From: Cupriavidus nantongensis
GTDB lineage: Bacteria > Pseudomonadota > Gammaproteobacteria > Burkholderiales > Burkholderiaceae
Direction: 5' to 3'
NCBI RefSeq assembly: GCF_001598055.1
Contig: NZ_CP014845.1
Location: forward strand, 248,001-312,000
Length of the DNA stretch: 64,000 nucleotides
In this document: positions 1 to 7,811 of the stretch, one piece after another
How positions within the stretch are numbered: the first letter of the stretch is position 1
How the letters are laid out: each line of letters opens with the position of its first letter
Notes under the pieces: model-generated
The model's database searches: none
Told to the model about the DNA's origin: nothing
Seen by the model: only the letters and a program-made list of their open reading frames with translations
Position numbers and translations under genes: made by a program

Positions 1-217
1 TCGGGATGATCATGACCCAGATCAGCAGCCCGACCGGCAGGTTGACCTGCGCGTATTCCATCCGCCCGATGGCCTGGAAGAAGCCGGGCAGCATCTGCCC
101 CAGCGCAATGCCGGCGACGATGCATAGCGCCACCCAGATAGTCAGGTAGCGCTCGAAAAAACCGATGGCCGGGGCGGCGGCGGCCGGGGTCGATGCGGCG
201 GCGTGCTGGCTGGCCAT
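1..217 (-). CDS. acr3: ACR3-family arsenite efflux permease, N-terminal part
   Basis: The gene runs off the left edge; only about 72 N-terminal residues are present. They begin MASQHAAASTPAAAAP and continue into a hydrophobic stretch with GFFERYLTIWVALCIVAGI and GLLIWVMIIP, which resemble the first two membrane helices of ACR3 (BART superfamily) arsenite permeases. The family exports arsenite or antimonite from the cytoplasm. The start codon lies 3 bp after the arsC stop, so the two are almost certainly cotranscribed, which supports the call. The rest of the protein, including the family's conserved cysteine, is outside the window. Confidence 0.85.
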   Translation of the reverse strand, partial: MASQHAAASTPAAAAPAIGFFERYLTIWVALCIVAGIALGQMLPGFFQAIGRMEYAQVNLPVGLLIWVMIIP

Positions 218-220
218 GGT

Positions 221-715
221 TCAGCTCCGCGCCAGGCGCTGCAGCGCCTGTTCCAGCTCGGCGTTGCTCATGTCGTCGAGCGGCAGCAGCAACAGTTGCA
301 GCATGCGGTAGGCGATGGCCTGCCGGGTCAGCTCGAAGGCCTGGCGCTTGTTGTCGTCGCTGCCTTCCGTGCGGGACGGGTCGGGGTAGCCCCAATGCAC
401 TTTCACCGGACTGCCGGGCCAGTACGGGCACGCTTCTTCCGCCGCGCTGTCGCACACCGTGATCACGATGCGCATGGGCGGGGCGTTGTCGCCGGCGAAT
501 TCGTCCCAGCTCTTGCTGCGCAGGTCCCCCACCTCGACGCCGGCGTTGCCGAGTGCTTCGATCGCGTACGGGTTGACGCGGCCGCTAGGCGCGCTGCCCG
601 CGCTATAGGCGCGGACGTCGCGGCCGGCGCGCCGCGCCAGGTGGTTCAGCATCCCCTCGCCCAGCACGCTGCGCGCCGAGTTGTGGGTACAAAGGATCAA
701 TACGTTGGTAGTCAT
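221..715 (-). CDS. arsC: Arsenate reductase, low-molecular-weight phosphatase type (ArsC)
   Basis: A 164-residue cytoplasmic protein of the low-molecular-weight tyrosine-phosphatase fold. The N-terminus VLILCTHNSARSVLGEG carries the CX5R-type anion-binding loop (Cys about residue 9, then THNSARS). The family reduces arsenate to arsenite, using thioredoxin or glutaredoxin/mycothiol as donor depending on subtype. A second cysteine region (VCDSAAEEACPYWPG) near residues 88-98 could supply the resolving thiols. It lies between arsR and acr3 in the same direction: the reductase makes arsenite and the permease exports it. Length is normal for the family. Confidence 0.93.
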   Translation of the reverse strand: MTTNVLILCTHNSARSVLGEGMLNHLARRAGRDVRAYSAGSAPSGRVNPYAIEALGNAGVEVGDLRSKSWDEFAGDNAPPMRIVITVCDSAAEEACPYWPGSPVKVHWGYPDPSRTEGSDDNKRQAFELTRQAIAYRMLQLLLLPLDDMSNAELEQALQRLARS

Positions 716-750
716 CAGGCCGGGGCAGGAATTATCAGTAGATCAGGACA

Positions 751-1080
751 TCAGGACGGTGAGGCGACCGAGCAGGGCGACACCGGCGAGCAAGGATTGC
801 CACCGCAGCAGTTCTGCGTCAGGTAGGCCAGCAGGCCGTTCATGGTGTCGAAATGCGCCGTGTAGATGATCGAGCGGCCATCCTGGCGGCTGGTCAGCAA
901 GCCGGCGCGGTGCAGTTCCTTCAGGTGGAACGACAGCGAGGACGCCGGGATCTCCATCCGTTCGGCGATGCGGCCGGCGGGCAGGCCGGCCGGTCCTGCC
1001 TGCACCAGCAGCCTGAACACAGCCAGGCGGATCGAGTGGGCGAGCGCTGCCAGCGCGGTAAGGGCGTCATCGGTTTCCAT
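751..1080 (-). CDS. arsR: ArsR-family metalloregulator
   Basis: A 109-residue winged-helix repressor. The segment LAHSIRLAVFRLLVQAG followed by IPASSLSFHLKELHRAGLL is the ArsR helix-turn-helix. The usual alpha-3 CVC metal site is not visible; instead a cysteine cluster NCCGGNPCSPVSPC sits at the C-terminus, the arrangement known for the C-terminal As(III)-binding group of ArsR proteins. It should repress the ars operon until arsenite binds. Its start codon lies inside a perfect 40-bp palindrome, which fits autoregulation. It is the first gene of the arsR-arsC-acr3 operon. Confidence 0.9.
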   Translation of the reverse strand: METDDALTALAALAHSIRLAVFRLLVQAGPAGLPAGRIAERMEIPASSLSFHLKELHRAGLLTSRQDGRSIIYTAHFDTMNGLLAYLTQNCCGGNPCSPVSPCSVASPS

Positions 1081-1110
1081 GTTTCGAATATATTCGAAAC
1101 ATGGAAACCG
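1071..1110. promoter_or_regulatory. Perfect 40-bp palindrome, ArsR operator region
   Basis: Positions 1071-1090 are the exact reverse complement of 1091-1110. The core TTCGAATATATTCGAA resembles known ArsR operators, which are usually shorter imperfect TTCGAAT repeats. The arms contain the arsR start codon (CAT at 1078-1080) and a mirror ATG at 1101 on the plus strand. Beyond 1071 and 1110 the symmetry stops abruptly. Confidence 0.8.
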
Positions 1111-1214
1111 GGCAAGCGGCTTTTGTCGCTGTGGTAAGGTTGGTGAATGGTTTCAACGACATCGATGGACGAGACGCAGGCGGCACCCGTGCGGTGTCAG
1201 GAGAGTCATGCAGC

Positions 1215-1646
1215 GTGAGTAACGGGAAGGAAGCGCCGCGGCGCGCACGGCGGACCGACCAGGTTTCGCTGAGCCGCGCCTTGCGGCTGAGCGTGCCGGC
1301 GGAAGCCCGGCCCGCGCCGGTCAACCGCAGGGACTGGCTGCGGCAGCGCAAGGAAGAGTTGGAGGCGGCCCGTGCCGCCGCCAGGCACAGGCGCAACCTG
1401 CTGCGGGCCGAGATCCTGTCGGCCGCGCAGGATATTGCGCGCGAGGAACGCAGCGCCGCGCGGCTGGAAGCGGAACGGCTGAAGGCCGAAGCCAGGTCCG
1501 CGCGCACCTACGCGCGCGAAGACGAGCGCGCCGCCGCCAAGTTCGAGCGCGGCCAGCCGAAGCGCCCGGCTGCCAAGACCAAGACGCTGGCCAGGGAGAA
1601 AAGCAAGCTGGTCTCCTACGCCGAGCTGTTGCGGCTGCGCAAGTAA
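1215..1646 (+). CDS. Conserved hypothetical, charged helical protein
   Basis: A protein of about 143 residues if translation starts at the GTG at 1215, which follows AGGAG at 1199-1203. The open frame extends back to the ATG at 1101 inside the ars palindrome, but that extension (about 38 residues) has no ribosome site of its own. The sequence is rich in Ala, Arg, Glu and Lys, with long predicted helix or coiled coil (for example QRKEELEAARAAARHRRN and REERSAARLEAERLKAEAR), a basic middle, and the end KSKLVSYAELLRLRK. No enzymatic motif, signal or membrane segment is seen. Function unknown; a nucleic-acid-binding or structural role is only a guess from composition. Confidence 0.5.
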   Translation: MSNGKEAPRRARRTDQVSLSRALRLSVPAEARPAPVNRRDWLRQRKEELEAARAAARHRRNLLRAEILSAAQDIAREERSAARLEAERLKAEARSARTYAREDERAAAKFERGQPKRPAAKTKTLAREKSKLVSYAELLRLRK

Positions 1647-1655
1647 CCGTTCGGG

Positions 1656-2153
1656 CTAGCGGATCTTGTCGAAGCCGCTGGCGGCCCAGCGCTCGGCGCT
1701 GTCGCGCGTCAGCCGGAAGTCGGGCCGGACCTTGGTGCTGGCCAGCACCTCGCCGAAGGCATCCTCGGCGGTCAGCGTGCCGAAGGGCTCGAATTCATCG
1801 GGCGTGATCGCCAGCTTCACGGTCACGCTGCCGGCTTCGGTTTCGATGCTGACCTGCTTGTTCAGCTGCGCGTGCAGCTGCTGCTCATGGCGCCGGATCA
1901 CTTCCGACGCGGTCTTGACCAGGGTCTGGTGCGCGGTGGCGTCCAGCGGCTTGGGGTCGACCTTGTTGCGCCCCATGGTCCAGGGGCCGACCAGCGCCGG
2001 CTCGGCGCTGCCGTCGCGGATCATCTCGACCGCCCAGCCTTCGCCATCCTCGTTCTTGATCACGCGGGCGGTCCAGCCCTTGTCGCGCCACAGGCGCGGT
2101 TCGTGGATGGCGGAGGCTTCGTGCTCGGGCAGCGCGTCTTCGGTGTGTGGCAT
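1656..2153 (-). CDS. Conserved hypothetical protein
   Basis: A 165-residue soluble protein starting MPHTEDALPEHEAS. The N-terminal part reads like a small domain (DKGWTARVIKNEDGEGWAVEMIRDG) and the C-terminus ends with RLTRDSAERWAASGFDKIR. No known catalytic motif, signal peptide or membrane helix is visible. It is convergent with the coding frame at 1215-1646, only 9 bp away. Codon use is that of the high-GC neighbours, and the frame is intact, so it is probably a real gene. I do not recognise the family. Confidence 0.65.
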   Translation of the reverse strand: MPHTEDALPEHEASAIHEPRLWRDKGWTARVIKNEDGEGWAVEMIRDGSAEPALVGPWTMGRNKVDPKPLDATAHQTLVKTASEVIRRHEQQLHAQLNKQVSIETEAGSVTVKLAITPDEFEPFGTLTAEDAFGEVLASTKVRPDFRLTRDSAERWAASGFDKIR

Positions 2154-2235
2154 CAATCTCGTGGTACGGGTCGGGGAACCCGCGAGAATACTATAGGGCC
2201 CGGCAGCAGGGCCCCGCGCCCTTCATCGCAGACCC

Positions 2236-4647
2236 TCACGACCGCGTAAACAACGCCTTCCTGATGATGGCGTGCACGCCCCAGTTGCCGTTGACCACCT
2301 GCGTGATGCCGAAATCCACTGCCACCGAGATCAGCGTCACCGCCTCGTCCTCGCTCAGCCCCTTGACCGTCATCAGGAAGCGCCGCGTCTTGCGGAACGC
2401 ATCGCGCATGGCGTCGTCCAGCGTGGATTTCAGATAGATGTGGCTCTGCGCCATCTGGCCCAGCTCGGTCAGGTGGTTGGGCGAGCTGAAGCCATGCAGG
2501 ATCCATTCGTCGGCGGTTTCCACCAGCGGATAGCTCAGGTCCGCGAACGGCGCGCCACGTTCGATCATGGTGCTCTTGTGCAGGATCAGCTGGAAGTCGC
2601 CGGTCAGCGAGCATTCGATCGCGGTGCCGCACAGCTCGGAATCGCCCTGCGACGCATGCGGGTCGCCGATCGACAGCAGCGCGCCCGGCACCGCTACCTT
2701 CAGGTAGACGCTGGCGCCGCGCGTGACGCGCCAGTTGTCGAGGTTGCCGGCGAAGCTGGACGGCGGGATCGAGTCGATCAGCCCGTCCTGCGCCGGGGCG
2801 ACGGCGATCACGCCGAAGTGGGGGCGGATCGGGATCTCGATATCGCGCAGCACGTCGTGGTTCTTGACGATGGTGTCGTGGTCGACCGGAACGCCGGGAT
2901 AGTCGATGGTGGGATGCAGCACGCCGAACGGATCGCGCTGCGGCGTCCAGCGGAAGCTGTAGACCGCGCGGGCGCAACCATCGGCGCGCTCGCAGTCGAT
3001 CTCGAACACCGTCACCACTTCGCGCTCGCGCGGCTCGGTCAGCATGTCGCGGTAGTGGAAGCCCCACCACGTCGCGGCGTTGCTGCCGAAGGCGCGGCCG
3101 GCAAAGCGCGGGTTGGCGCACGGGCGCGGGCGCACGTCGAGGATGCGCACCTCGAGCACGTCGCCGGGCATGGCGCCGCGCACCGCGACCGGACCGGTGC
3201 AGATATGCACGCCGAAACCCTCGCCGGCACCGCGCCCGTAGACCGAGGCGTCGATCGGGCCGGCGCCGCGGCGGTCGACGTTCTTCTGCTCGGCGGTCCA
3301 GTGGAACACGCTTTCGGCGCCGGGATCGCCGTCGATCATGCGCTCGCGGTCGTCGGAGGCATGCTGGGTCAGCGTTTCGATGGTGACGGTGTCGCCGGAC
3401 ATCACTTCGAGCACGGGCGGCAGCTCGTGGCTCAGGTAACCCCAGTGCACGGTCTTGTCGGTGGCCTGCAGCCAGTGGTGCCGGCCTTCCGGACGGGCCG
3501 CGTGCGAGCGGGCCTGGGTGATGGGCACTACCGACGGCCCGGACTGCACGCGTGCGCGCACGCCGTCGTTGGCCGGGACGCGCTGTTGCGCGGGGCCGCG
3601 TTTGGCATCCGCCGGCAGCCCGCGCGACACGTTCAGCGGCGGGCGCTGCGCGGGCGTGCCCGCGGCCTGCTCGCGGTACGCGCGCGGCGAGATCCCGAAC
3701 TGCTCGCGAAACGCGTGGCTGAAGTGCGAAGGATCGTTGAAGCCCCAGCGATAGCAGATGTCGGAGACCGACAGCTTGTCGTACTGCGCATTGGCCAGGT
3801 CGGCGCGGCATCGCTCCAGCCGGCTGGTGCGCAGGTAGGCGGAAAAGCTGCTGCCGGATTTCTCGAACAGCTTCTGCAGGTAGCGGGCCGACATGTGTTC
3901 GTCCGCGGCGATGGCGGCGAGGCTCAGCTCGGGCTCGGCCAGGCGCGCGACGATGCGGCTGCAGACCCGCGCGAACACCGCCGCGCGCGACGGCGTCATG
4001 TCTGCCGGCGCGCTCGGCTGGTTGTCCGCCAGCGCCGCGCCCAGGCAGGCGACGATGGTGCTGTCGAAGGGCTGCACCGCCCGGTCGTCGGCGCACACCA
4101 GGGTATCGATGCTGGCCGCCATGGACTGCAGCAGGCGCGCGAACAGTTCCGCCGCGTCGCCGCCCAGCACCAGCGCGGAGCGCGGCAACGGCGCGGTGAT
4201 GCGCGCGTGCAGCAAGGCCTGGCCGATATGCACGATCAACAGGCGGAAACCGGTGGTCAGCGCCACCTTGCGCGCCGCGTGCTCGGGCACGCAGACCACC
4301 TGGCCGGGATGCAGCGGCTCGCGCAGGTCGGGGCTGGCGAGGTGCGCTTCGCCCTCGGCCAGCATCAGCAGCATCAGGCCGCGGCCGTCGCCGGCGGTAA
4401 TCGCCAGCGTCTGCGGCACCGACGCGATGCAGGTCAGTTCGATGCCGGCGGGCGTGGTGCGCGACTGGATCGTGCCGTGCAGGGTGTGGTCGGCGCACAG
4501 GCTTTCGCACTGCAGGCGCGCGGCCCTGAGCTCGTCGCGCCATGCGGCGCCGCGCCGGTTGCGCGGATACGCTTCGGTGGAAAAACGCTGCAGATGCAAT
4601 GGTGCCTCCCTGGCGTCTGGCTGCCACAGCGCAGGCGCGGCGGACAT
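2236..4647 (-). CDS. Fusion of AraC-type regulator with acetamidase/formamidase
   Basis: One uninterrupted 803-codon frame holds two proteins. Residues about 20-190 look like an AraC N-terminal sensing domain. Residues about 215-330 are an AraC DNA-binding domain with two helix-turn-helix units (LSLAAIAADEHMSARYLQKL and LSVSDICYRWGFNDPSHFSH, then FGISPRAYRE). After a linker, residues about 390-800 are a full FmdA/AmdA amidase (VHWGYLSHELPPVLEVMSGD, GDVLEVRILDV, NLDNWRVTRGASVYLKV, LSIGDPHASQGDSE). The family hydrolyses formamide or acetamide to ammonia and the acid. The ATG at 4647 lacks a good ribosome site; TTG at 4599 follows GGGAGG at 5-bp spacing and may be the true start. It is last in a four-gene operon that includes a stand-alone homologue of the same amidase. 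Confidence 0.85.
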   Translation of the reverse strand: MSAAPALWQPDAREAPLHLQRFSTEAYPRNRRGAAWRDELRAARLQCESLCADHTLHGTIQSRTTPAGIELTCIASVPQTLAITAGDGRGLMLLMLAEGEAHLASPDLREPLHPGQVVCVPEHAARKVALTTGFRLLIVHIGQALLHARITAPLPRSALVLGGDAAELFARLLQSMAASIDTLVCADDRAVQPFDSTIVACLGAALADNQPSAPADMTPSRAAVFARVCSRIVARLAEPELSLAAIAADEHMSARYLQKLFEKSGSSFSAYLRTSRLERCRADLANAQYDKLSVSDICYRWGFNDPSHFSHAFREQFGISPRAYREQAAGTPAQRPPLNVSRGLPADAKRGPAQQRVPANDGVRARVQSGPSVVPITQARSHAARPEGRHHWLQATDKTVHWGYLSHELPPVLEVMSGDTVTIETLTQHASDDRERMIDGDPGAESVFHWTAEQKNVDRRGAGPIDASVYGRGAGEGFGVHICTGPVAVRGAMPGDVLEVRILDVRPRPCANPRFAGRAFGSNAATWWGFHYRDMLTEPREREVVTVFEIDCERADGCARAVYSFRWTPQRDPFGVLHPTIDYPGVPVDHDTIVKNHDVLRDIEIPIRPHFGVIAVAPAQDGLIDSIPPSSFAGNLDNWRVTRGASVYLKVAVPGALLSIGDPHASQGDSELCGTAIECSLTGDFQLILHKSTMIERGAPFADLSYPLVETADEWILHGFSSPNHLTELGQMAQSHIYLKSTLDDAMRDAFRKTRRFLMTVKGLSEDEAVTLISVAVDFGITQVVNGNWGVHAIIRKALFTRS

Positions 4648-4696
4648 GGCGGTCCGCCGCGCTGCGCAACGTTGCTGGCGAAGGCCCGGCGATGCC

Positions 4697-4888
4697 TTAG
4701 CCGATCAGCAGCTGCCCCCGCATCGCGGCCACCAGCACAAAGCCGGCGAAGGTGCCGAAGATGGCGAAGATGCCGCCCAGCACGTTCGGGGCCGGTATCG
4801 GCGCCCGTACCGCAGTGTAAAGAAGACCCGTCACCAGGCCAACGGCCGCGGCCTGCAGTTCGGTGCTGCCCAATGCGATTTCCACCAT
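4697..4888 (-). CDS. XapX domain small membrane protein (first copy)
   Basis: A 63-residue protein starting MVEIALGSTELQ; GGGGGA just upstream favours this start over an ATG six codons earlier. It has two hydrophobic segments flanking the signature PIPAPNVLGGIFAI, the XapX (DUF1427) motif. Family function is not established. It sits in a tight operon between an acetamidase/formamidase and the AraC-amidase fusion and is a neighbour of a second XapX gene. From context it may help amide or ammonium cross the membrane, but this is inference. Confidence 0.75.
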   Translation of the reverse strand: MVEIALGSTELQAAAVGLVTGLLYTAVRAPIPAPNVLGGIFAIFGTFAGFVLVAAMRGQLLIG

Positions 4889-4919
4889 GTCATTCCCCCA
4901 ACGCATGAGTTGCGATGAT

Positions 4920-5129
4920 TCAGTGGCGGGCCGGCGGCCGCCCGAAGGCGATGGTCCGGCGCCATGCGTGCACGATCAGGTAGCCGATGTACGTGAACAG
5001 GATCGCGCAGATCCCGCCGGTGACATTCGGCGCGGGAATCGGCAGGTTGAGCCAGGAATACAGCGTGCCGGTGACCAGCCCGACCACCAGCGCCACCAGT
5101 TCGTTGCGGCCTATGTAGACGTATTGCAT
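4920..5129 (-). CDS. XapX domain small membrane protein (second copy)
   Basis: A 69-residue protein, MQYVYIGRNELVALVV, with GGAGAA upstream of the ATG. It shares the layout of the neighbouring copy: a glycine-rich first helix (VGLVTGTLYSWLNLPIPAPN), then VTGGICAILFTYIGYLIVHAW, and a basic tail (RRTIAFGRPPARH). The charged tail differs from the other copy, which lacks it, so the two may insert with different topology or pair as a heterodimer. Function unknown. It is cotranscribed with the amidase at 5156-6181. Confidence 0.75.
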   Translation of the reverse strand: MQYVYIGRNELVALVVGLVTGTLYSWLNLPIPAPNVTGGICAILFTYIGYLIVHAWRRTIAFGRPPARH

Positions 5130-5155
5130 GCGCGTTCTCCGTGGCAGCCGCGGGC

Positions 5156-6181
5156 TCAGCCCTTGGCCTTGGGCGGGAAGATGGCGCGCGGCATGGTGCA
5201 GTGGATGCCCTGGGTGCCATCGACCACCTGGGTCACGCCGAAGTCCGCCGACACGCTCATCAGCGAATAGGCATCGTCGCGCGACAGCCCCTGTTGCTCG
5301 GTCAGCAGGTGGATCATGTCGCGTGCCGCGTTCCTGCCGGCTTCATCGAGGTCCTCATGGAAGCCGTGCACCACCCAGCAGTCCGGCGTTTCCAGCAGCG
5401 GCGAGGGGAAATGGAAGTCCTTGCGCAGCACGATCTGGAACAGCACGTTGAGCGAGGCCTCGATCGCGGTGCCGCTGACTTCGCCGTCGCCCTGCGAGAT
5501 ATGCGGATCGCCGATCGAGAACAGCGCACCGTCGACCTGCACCGGGTAATACATGGTGGCGCCCGCGCCGATGCGCCAGTTGTCGATATTGCCGCCGTGC
5601 AGCCCCGGCTCGACCGTGGTGACGCGGCCGCGCGCGTCGGGCGCGACGCCGGCGGTGCCAAGGTGCGGCCGCACCGGGACACGCACGCCGGCCAGCGCCG
5701 GCTGGCGGCAGCATTCGCGCTCGTCGACCACCTTGCCGGGGATGGTCAGCTTGCCGGGATAGTCATAGGCGTAGAGCGCATGCGCGGTGTTGGAGGCCTG
5801 GTCCAGCTCATAGATGGTGACCCGCTCCTTCTCGAACTCCTTGTACAGCTGGCCCCAGTTCGCGGCGACATTGGCGCCGAAGCGGAAGCGCGGAATCATC
5901 TGCAGGTAGCGCACCTCGAGCACGTCGCCCGGCTTGGCGTCTTCGACATAGATCGGCCCGGTCATGATGTGCACGCCCGGGTGGCGGTCGTCGTGCGGGA
6001 CCTTGCGGTAGATCTCGCGGATGGCGTCGTCCATCATCAGGTCGGGGGCGTCGCCGGCGTGGTGGGTCACGGCTTCGGCGCGGATCAGGTCGCCGCTCTT
6101 CACGGTCAGCGCGGGCGCCTGGGTGGCATCGAAGTAGCCCCAGTGGATGGTCTCGGGGCGGGCGGGCAGGTCGTGCAGCAT
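5156..6181 (-). CDS. fmdA: Acetamidase/formamidase
   Basis: About 341 residues from MLHDLPARPETIHWGYF; the start is chosen because AAGGAGACAACC precedes it, while the longer frame has no ribosome site. The whole length matches the FmdA_AmdA family: GDLIRAEAVTHHAG, HIMTGPIYVEDAKPGDVLEV, GNIDNWRIGAGATMYYPVQV, FSIGDPHISQGDGEVSGTAIEA, and the end SVSADFGVTQVVDGTQGIHC. It hydrolyses short amides, releasing ammonia. It is the first gene of the amidase-XapX-XapX-AraC/amidase operon, so a diffusible amide or its product is a likely inducer seen by the fused regulator. Confidence 0.88.
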   Translation of the reverse strand: MLHDLPARPETIHWGYFDATQAPALTVKSGDLIRAEAVTHHAGDAPDLMMDDAIREIYRKVPHDDRHPGVHIMTGPIYVEDAKPGDVLEVRYLQMIPRFRFGANVAANWGQLYKEFEKERVTIYELDQASNTAHALYAYDYPGKLTIPGKVVDERECCRQPALAGVRVPVRPHLGTAGVAPDARGRVTTVEPGLHGGNIDNWRIGAGATMYYPVQVDGALFSIGDPHISQGDGEVSGTAIEASLNVLFQIVLRKDFHFPSPLLETPDCWVVHGFHEDLDEAGRNAARDMIHLLTEQQGLSRDDAYSLMSVSADFGVTQVVDGTQGIHCTMPRAIFPPKAKG

Positions 6182-6583
6182 GGTTGTCTCCTTGGTTTTT
6201 TGCCGCCGTATCCGCGACCGCATCCGCAGCCGATAAGCGTATGAGCGGCTGGCCTGGTCGAGGTGGTCCGGGATACTGGCGATGCGTGGCAGGCGTTTGT
6301 GGCCTGTACCGCTGGCGAGGCTTCGTTGCCGCGCGGTGAGTCAATACTAGGAATGGCGCGTGCCCCGGCAGTAGGGCGATTCCCCCCAAACTCTTGTGTA
6401 GCCGCGCACTAAGGTAAACCCGCTGTGCGCCTCCGCCATCCGGGCGGCGGCGGAGTGTTAATTTTTGATTGACACCGTGTCAACGATCCATGGAATTGTC
6501 GACCACGCCTTGACAGTGCAAAATCCGGGCGAAGCCCGGGCCGACCGTCGCAGGCCCAAGAGAACACACAAGGAGATCGCCGC
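6182..6583. other. Intergenic region with a TTGACAC/GTGTCAA palindrome
   Basis: About 400 bp between the divergent amidase operon and the CoA-transferase gene, presumably holding both promoters. A perfect 15-bp inverted repeat TTGACACCGTGTCAA is at 6469-6483, about 100 bp before the CoA-transferase start, and could be an operator. No ORF that I would call real is seen here. Confidence 0.4.
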
Positions 6584-7798
6584 ATGGCTGACACCAAAAA
6601 TTCCCCGCGCCTGCCGCTGGCCGGCGTGCGCGTGCTGGACCTGTCCCGCGTGCTGGCCGGACCGATGTGCACGCAGGCGCTGGGCGACCTGGGCGCTGAG
6701 GTGATCAAGGTCGAGCACCCGGGCCGCGGCGACGATACGCGCGACTGGGGCCTGCGCGTGGGGACACGCAACACCGCCTACTTCAACAGCGCCAACCGCA
6801 ACAAGCAGTCGATCGGCATCGACCTGCAGCAGCCCGAAGGCCAGCGCATCGTGCGCGAGCTGGCCGCCAAGTGCGACGTGCTGGTGCAGAACTTCAAGTT
6901 CGGCGGCATCGACAAGATGGGGCTGGGCTATGAGGCGCTGAAGGCGATCAACCCGGGCCTGGTCTATTGCTCGATCACCGGCTACCGCAGCAACGGCCCC
7001 GAGGCGACCCGCCCGGGCTACGACTTGGTGGTGCAAGGCGAGGCCGGCCTGATGGCACTGAATGGCGAGGAAGGGCAGGGGCCACTGAAATTCGGCACCG
7101 CGGTGGTGGACATGTTCACCGGCATGTATTCGGCGCAGGCGGTGCTGGCCGCGCTGTACGACCGCCAGCGCACCGGCCAGGGCCGCCACGTGGAGATGGC
7201 GCTGTATGACTGCGGCCTGATGGTCACGGCCTACTACGGCCTGGAGGCGCTGCTGATGGGCGAAGACCCGCCCAAGTACGGCAATGCCCATCCGTCGATC
7301 GTCCCTTACGGCGTGTTCGACGCGGCCGATGGCCCGCTGGTGATTACGGTCGGCAACAACGCGCAGTTCCAGCGCTTCTGCACCGAGGTGATCGAGCGCC
7401 CGGACCTGGCCGCCGACGAGCGCTTTGCCACCAACACTGGCCGCTCGGCCAACCGCCAGGCGCTGCTGCCCGAACTGCGCGCCGAACTGGCACGCCGCCC
7501 GCGTGAGCTGCTGCTGGCGCGCCTGAGCGCCGCCGGCATTCCGTGCGGCGAGGTGCTGGGGCTGCTCGAGGCGCTGCGCTCGCGGCGCTCGGCCGAAGCC
7601 GGCCTGCTGGCTGAACTGCCCAATCCGGAAACCGGCCGCGTCGAGGTGCTGGCGCCGCCGTACCGGCTCGACGGCGAGCGCGTGCCGGTGCGCGCCGCGC
7701 CGCCGCTGCTGTCGCAGGACACGGAGCGCGTGCTGGGCGATTTGCTCGGCATGGATGCCGGGCAGGTGGCCGCGCTGAAGGCTGCGGGGGTGGTGTAA
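6584..7798 (+). CDS. Class III CoA-transferase (CaiB/BaiF family)
   Basis: A 404-residue cytoplasmic enzyme with the family opening PLAGVRVLDLSRVLAGPMCTQ, the LGAEVIKVEHPGRGDDTR motif, and DLVVQGEAGLMALNGEEGQG, where the family's catalytic aspartate region lies. These enzymes move CoA between acyl donors such as succinyl-CoA and an acceptor acid. AAGGAG precedes the ATG. No degradative partner lies directly beside it; the next gene is a convergent sensor kinase. Substrate cannot be told from sequence. It is the first of three class III CoA-transferases in the window. Confidence 0.88.
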   Translation: MADTKNSPRLPLAGVRVLDLSRVLAGPMCTQALGDLGAEVIKVEHPGRGDDTRDWGLRVGTRNTAYFNSANRNKQSIGIDLQQPEGQRIVRELAAKCDVLVQNFKFGGIDKMGLGYEALKAINPGLVYCSITGYRSNGPEATRPGYDLVVQGEAGLMALNGEEGQGPLKFGTAVVDMFTGMYSAQAVLAALYDRQRTGQGRHVEMALYDCGLMVTAYYGLEALLMGEDPPKYGNAHPSIVPYGVFDAADGPLVITVGNNAQFQRFCTEVIERPDLAADERFATNTGRSANRQALLPELRAELARRPRELLLARLSAAGIPCGEVLGLLEALRSRRSAEAGLLAELPNPETGRVEVLAPPYRLDGERVPVRAAPPLLSQDTERVLGDLLGMDAGQVAALKAAGVV

Positions 7799-7811
7799 GG
7801 GCCGGCGCGGG

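Noticed and set aside
1101..1214. Upstream extension of the hypothetical gene to the mirror ATG in the ars palindrome
   Set aside because: No ribosome site of its own, and the sequence looks non-coding; GTG at 1215 has AGGAG upstream.
2272..4908. 878-codon plus-strand frame opposite the AraC-amidase fusion
   Set aside because: Mirror of a well supported gene in GC-rich DNA; low-complexity Arg/Ala/His composition and no family motifs.
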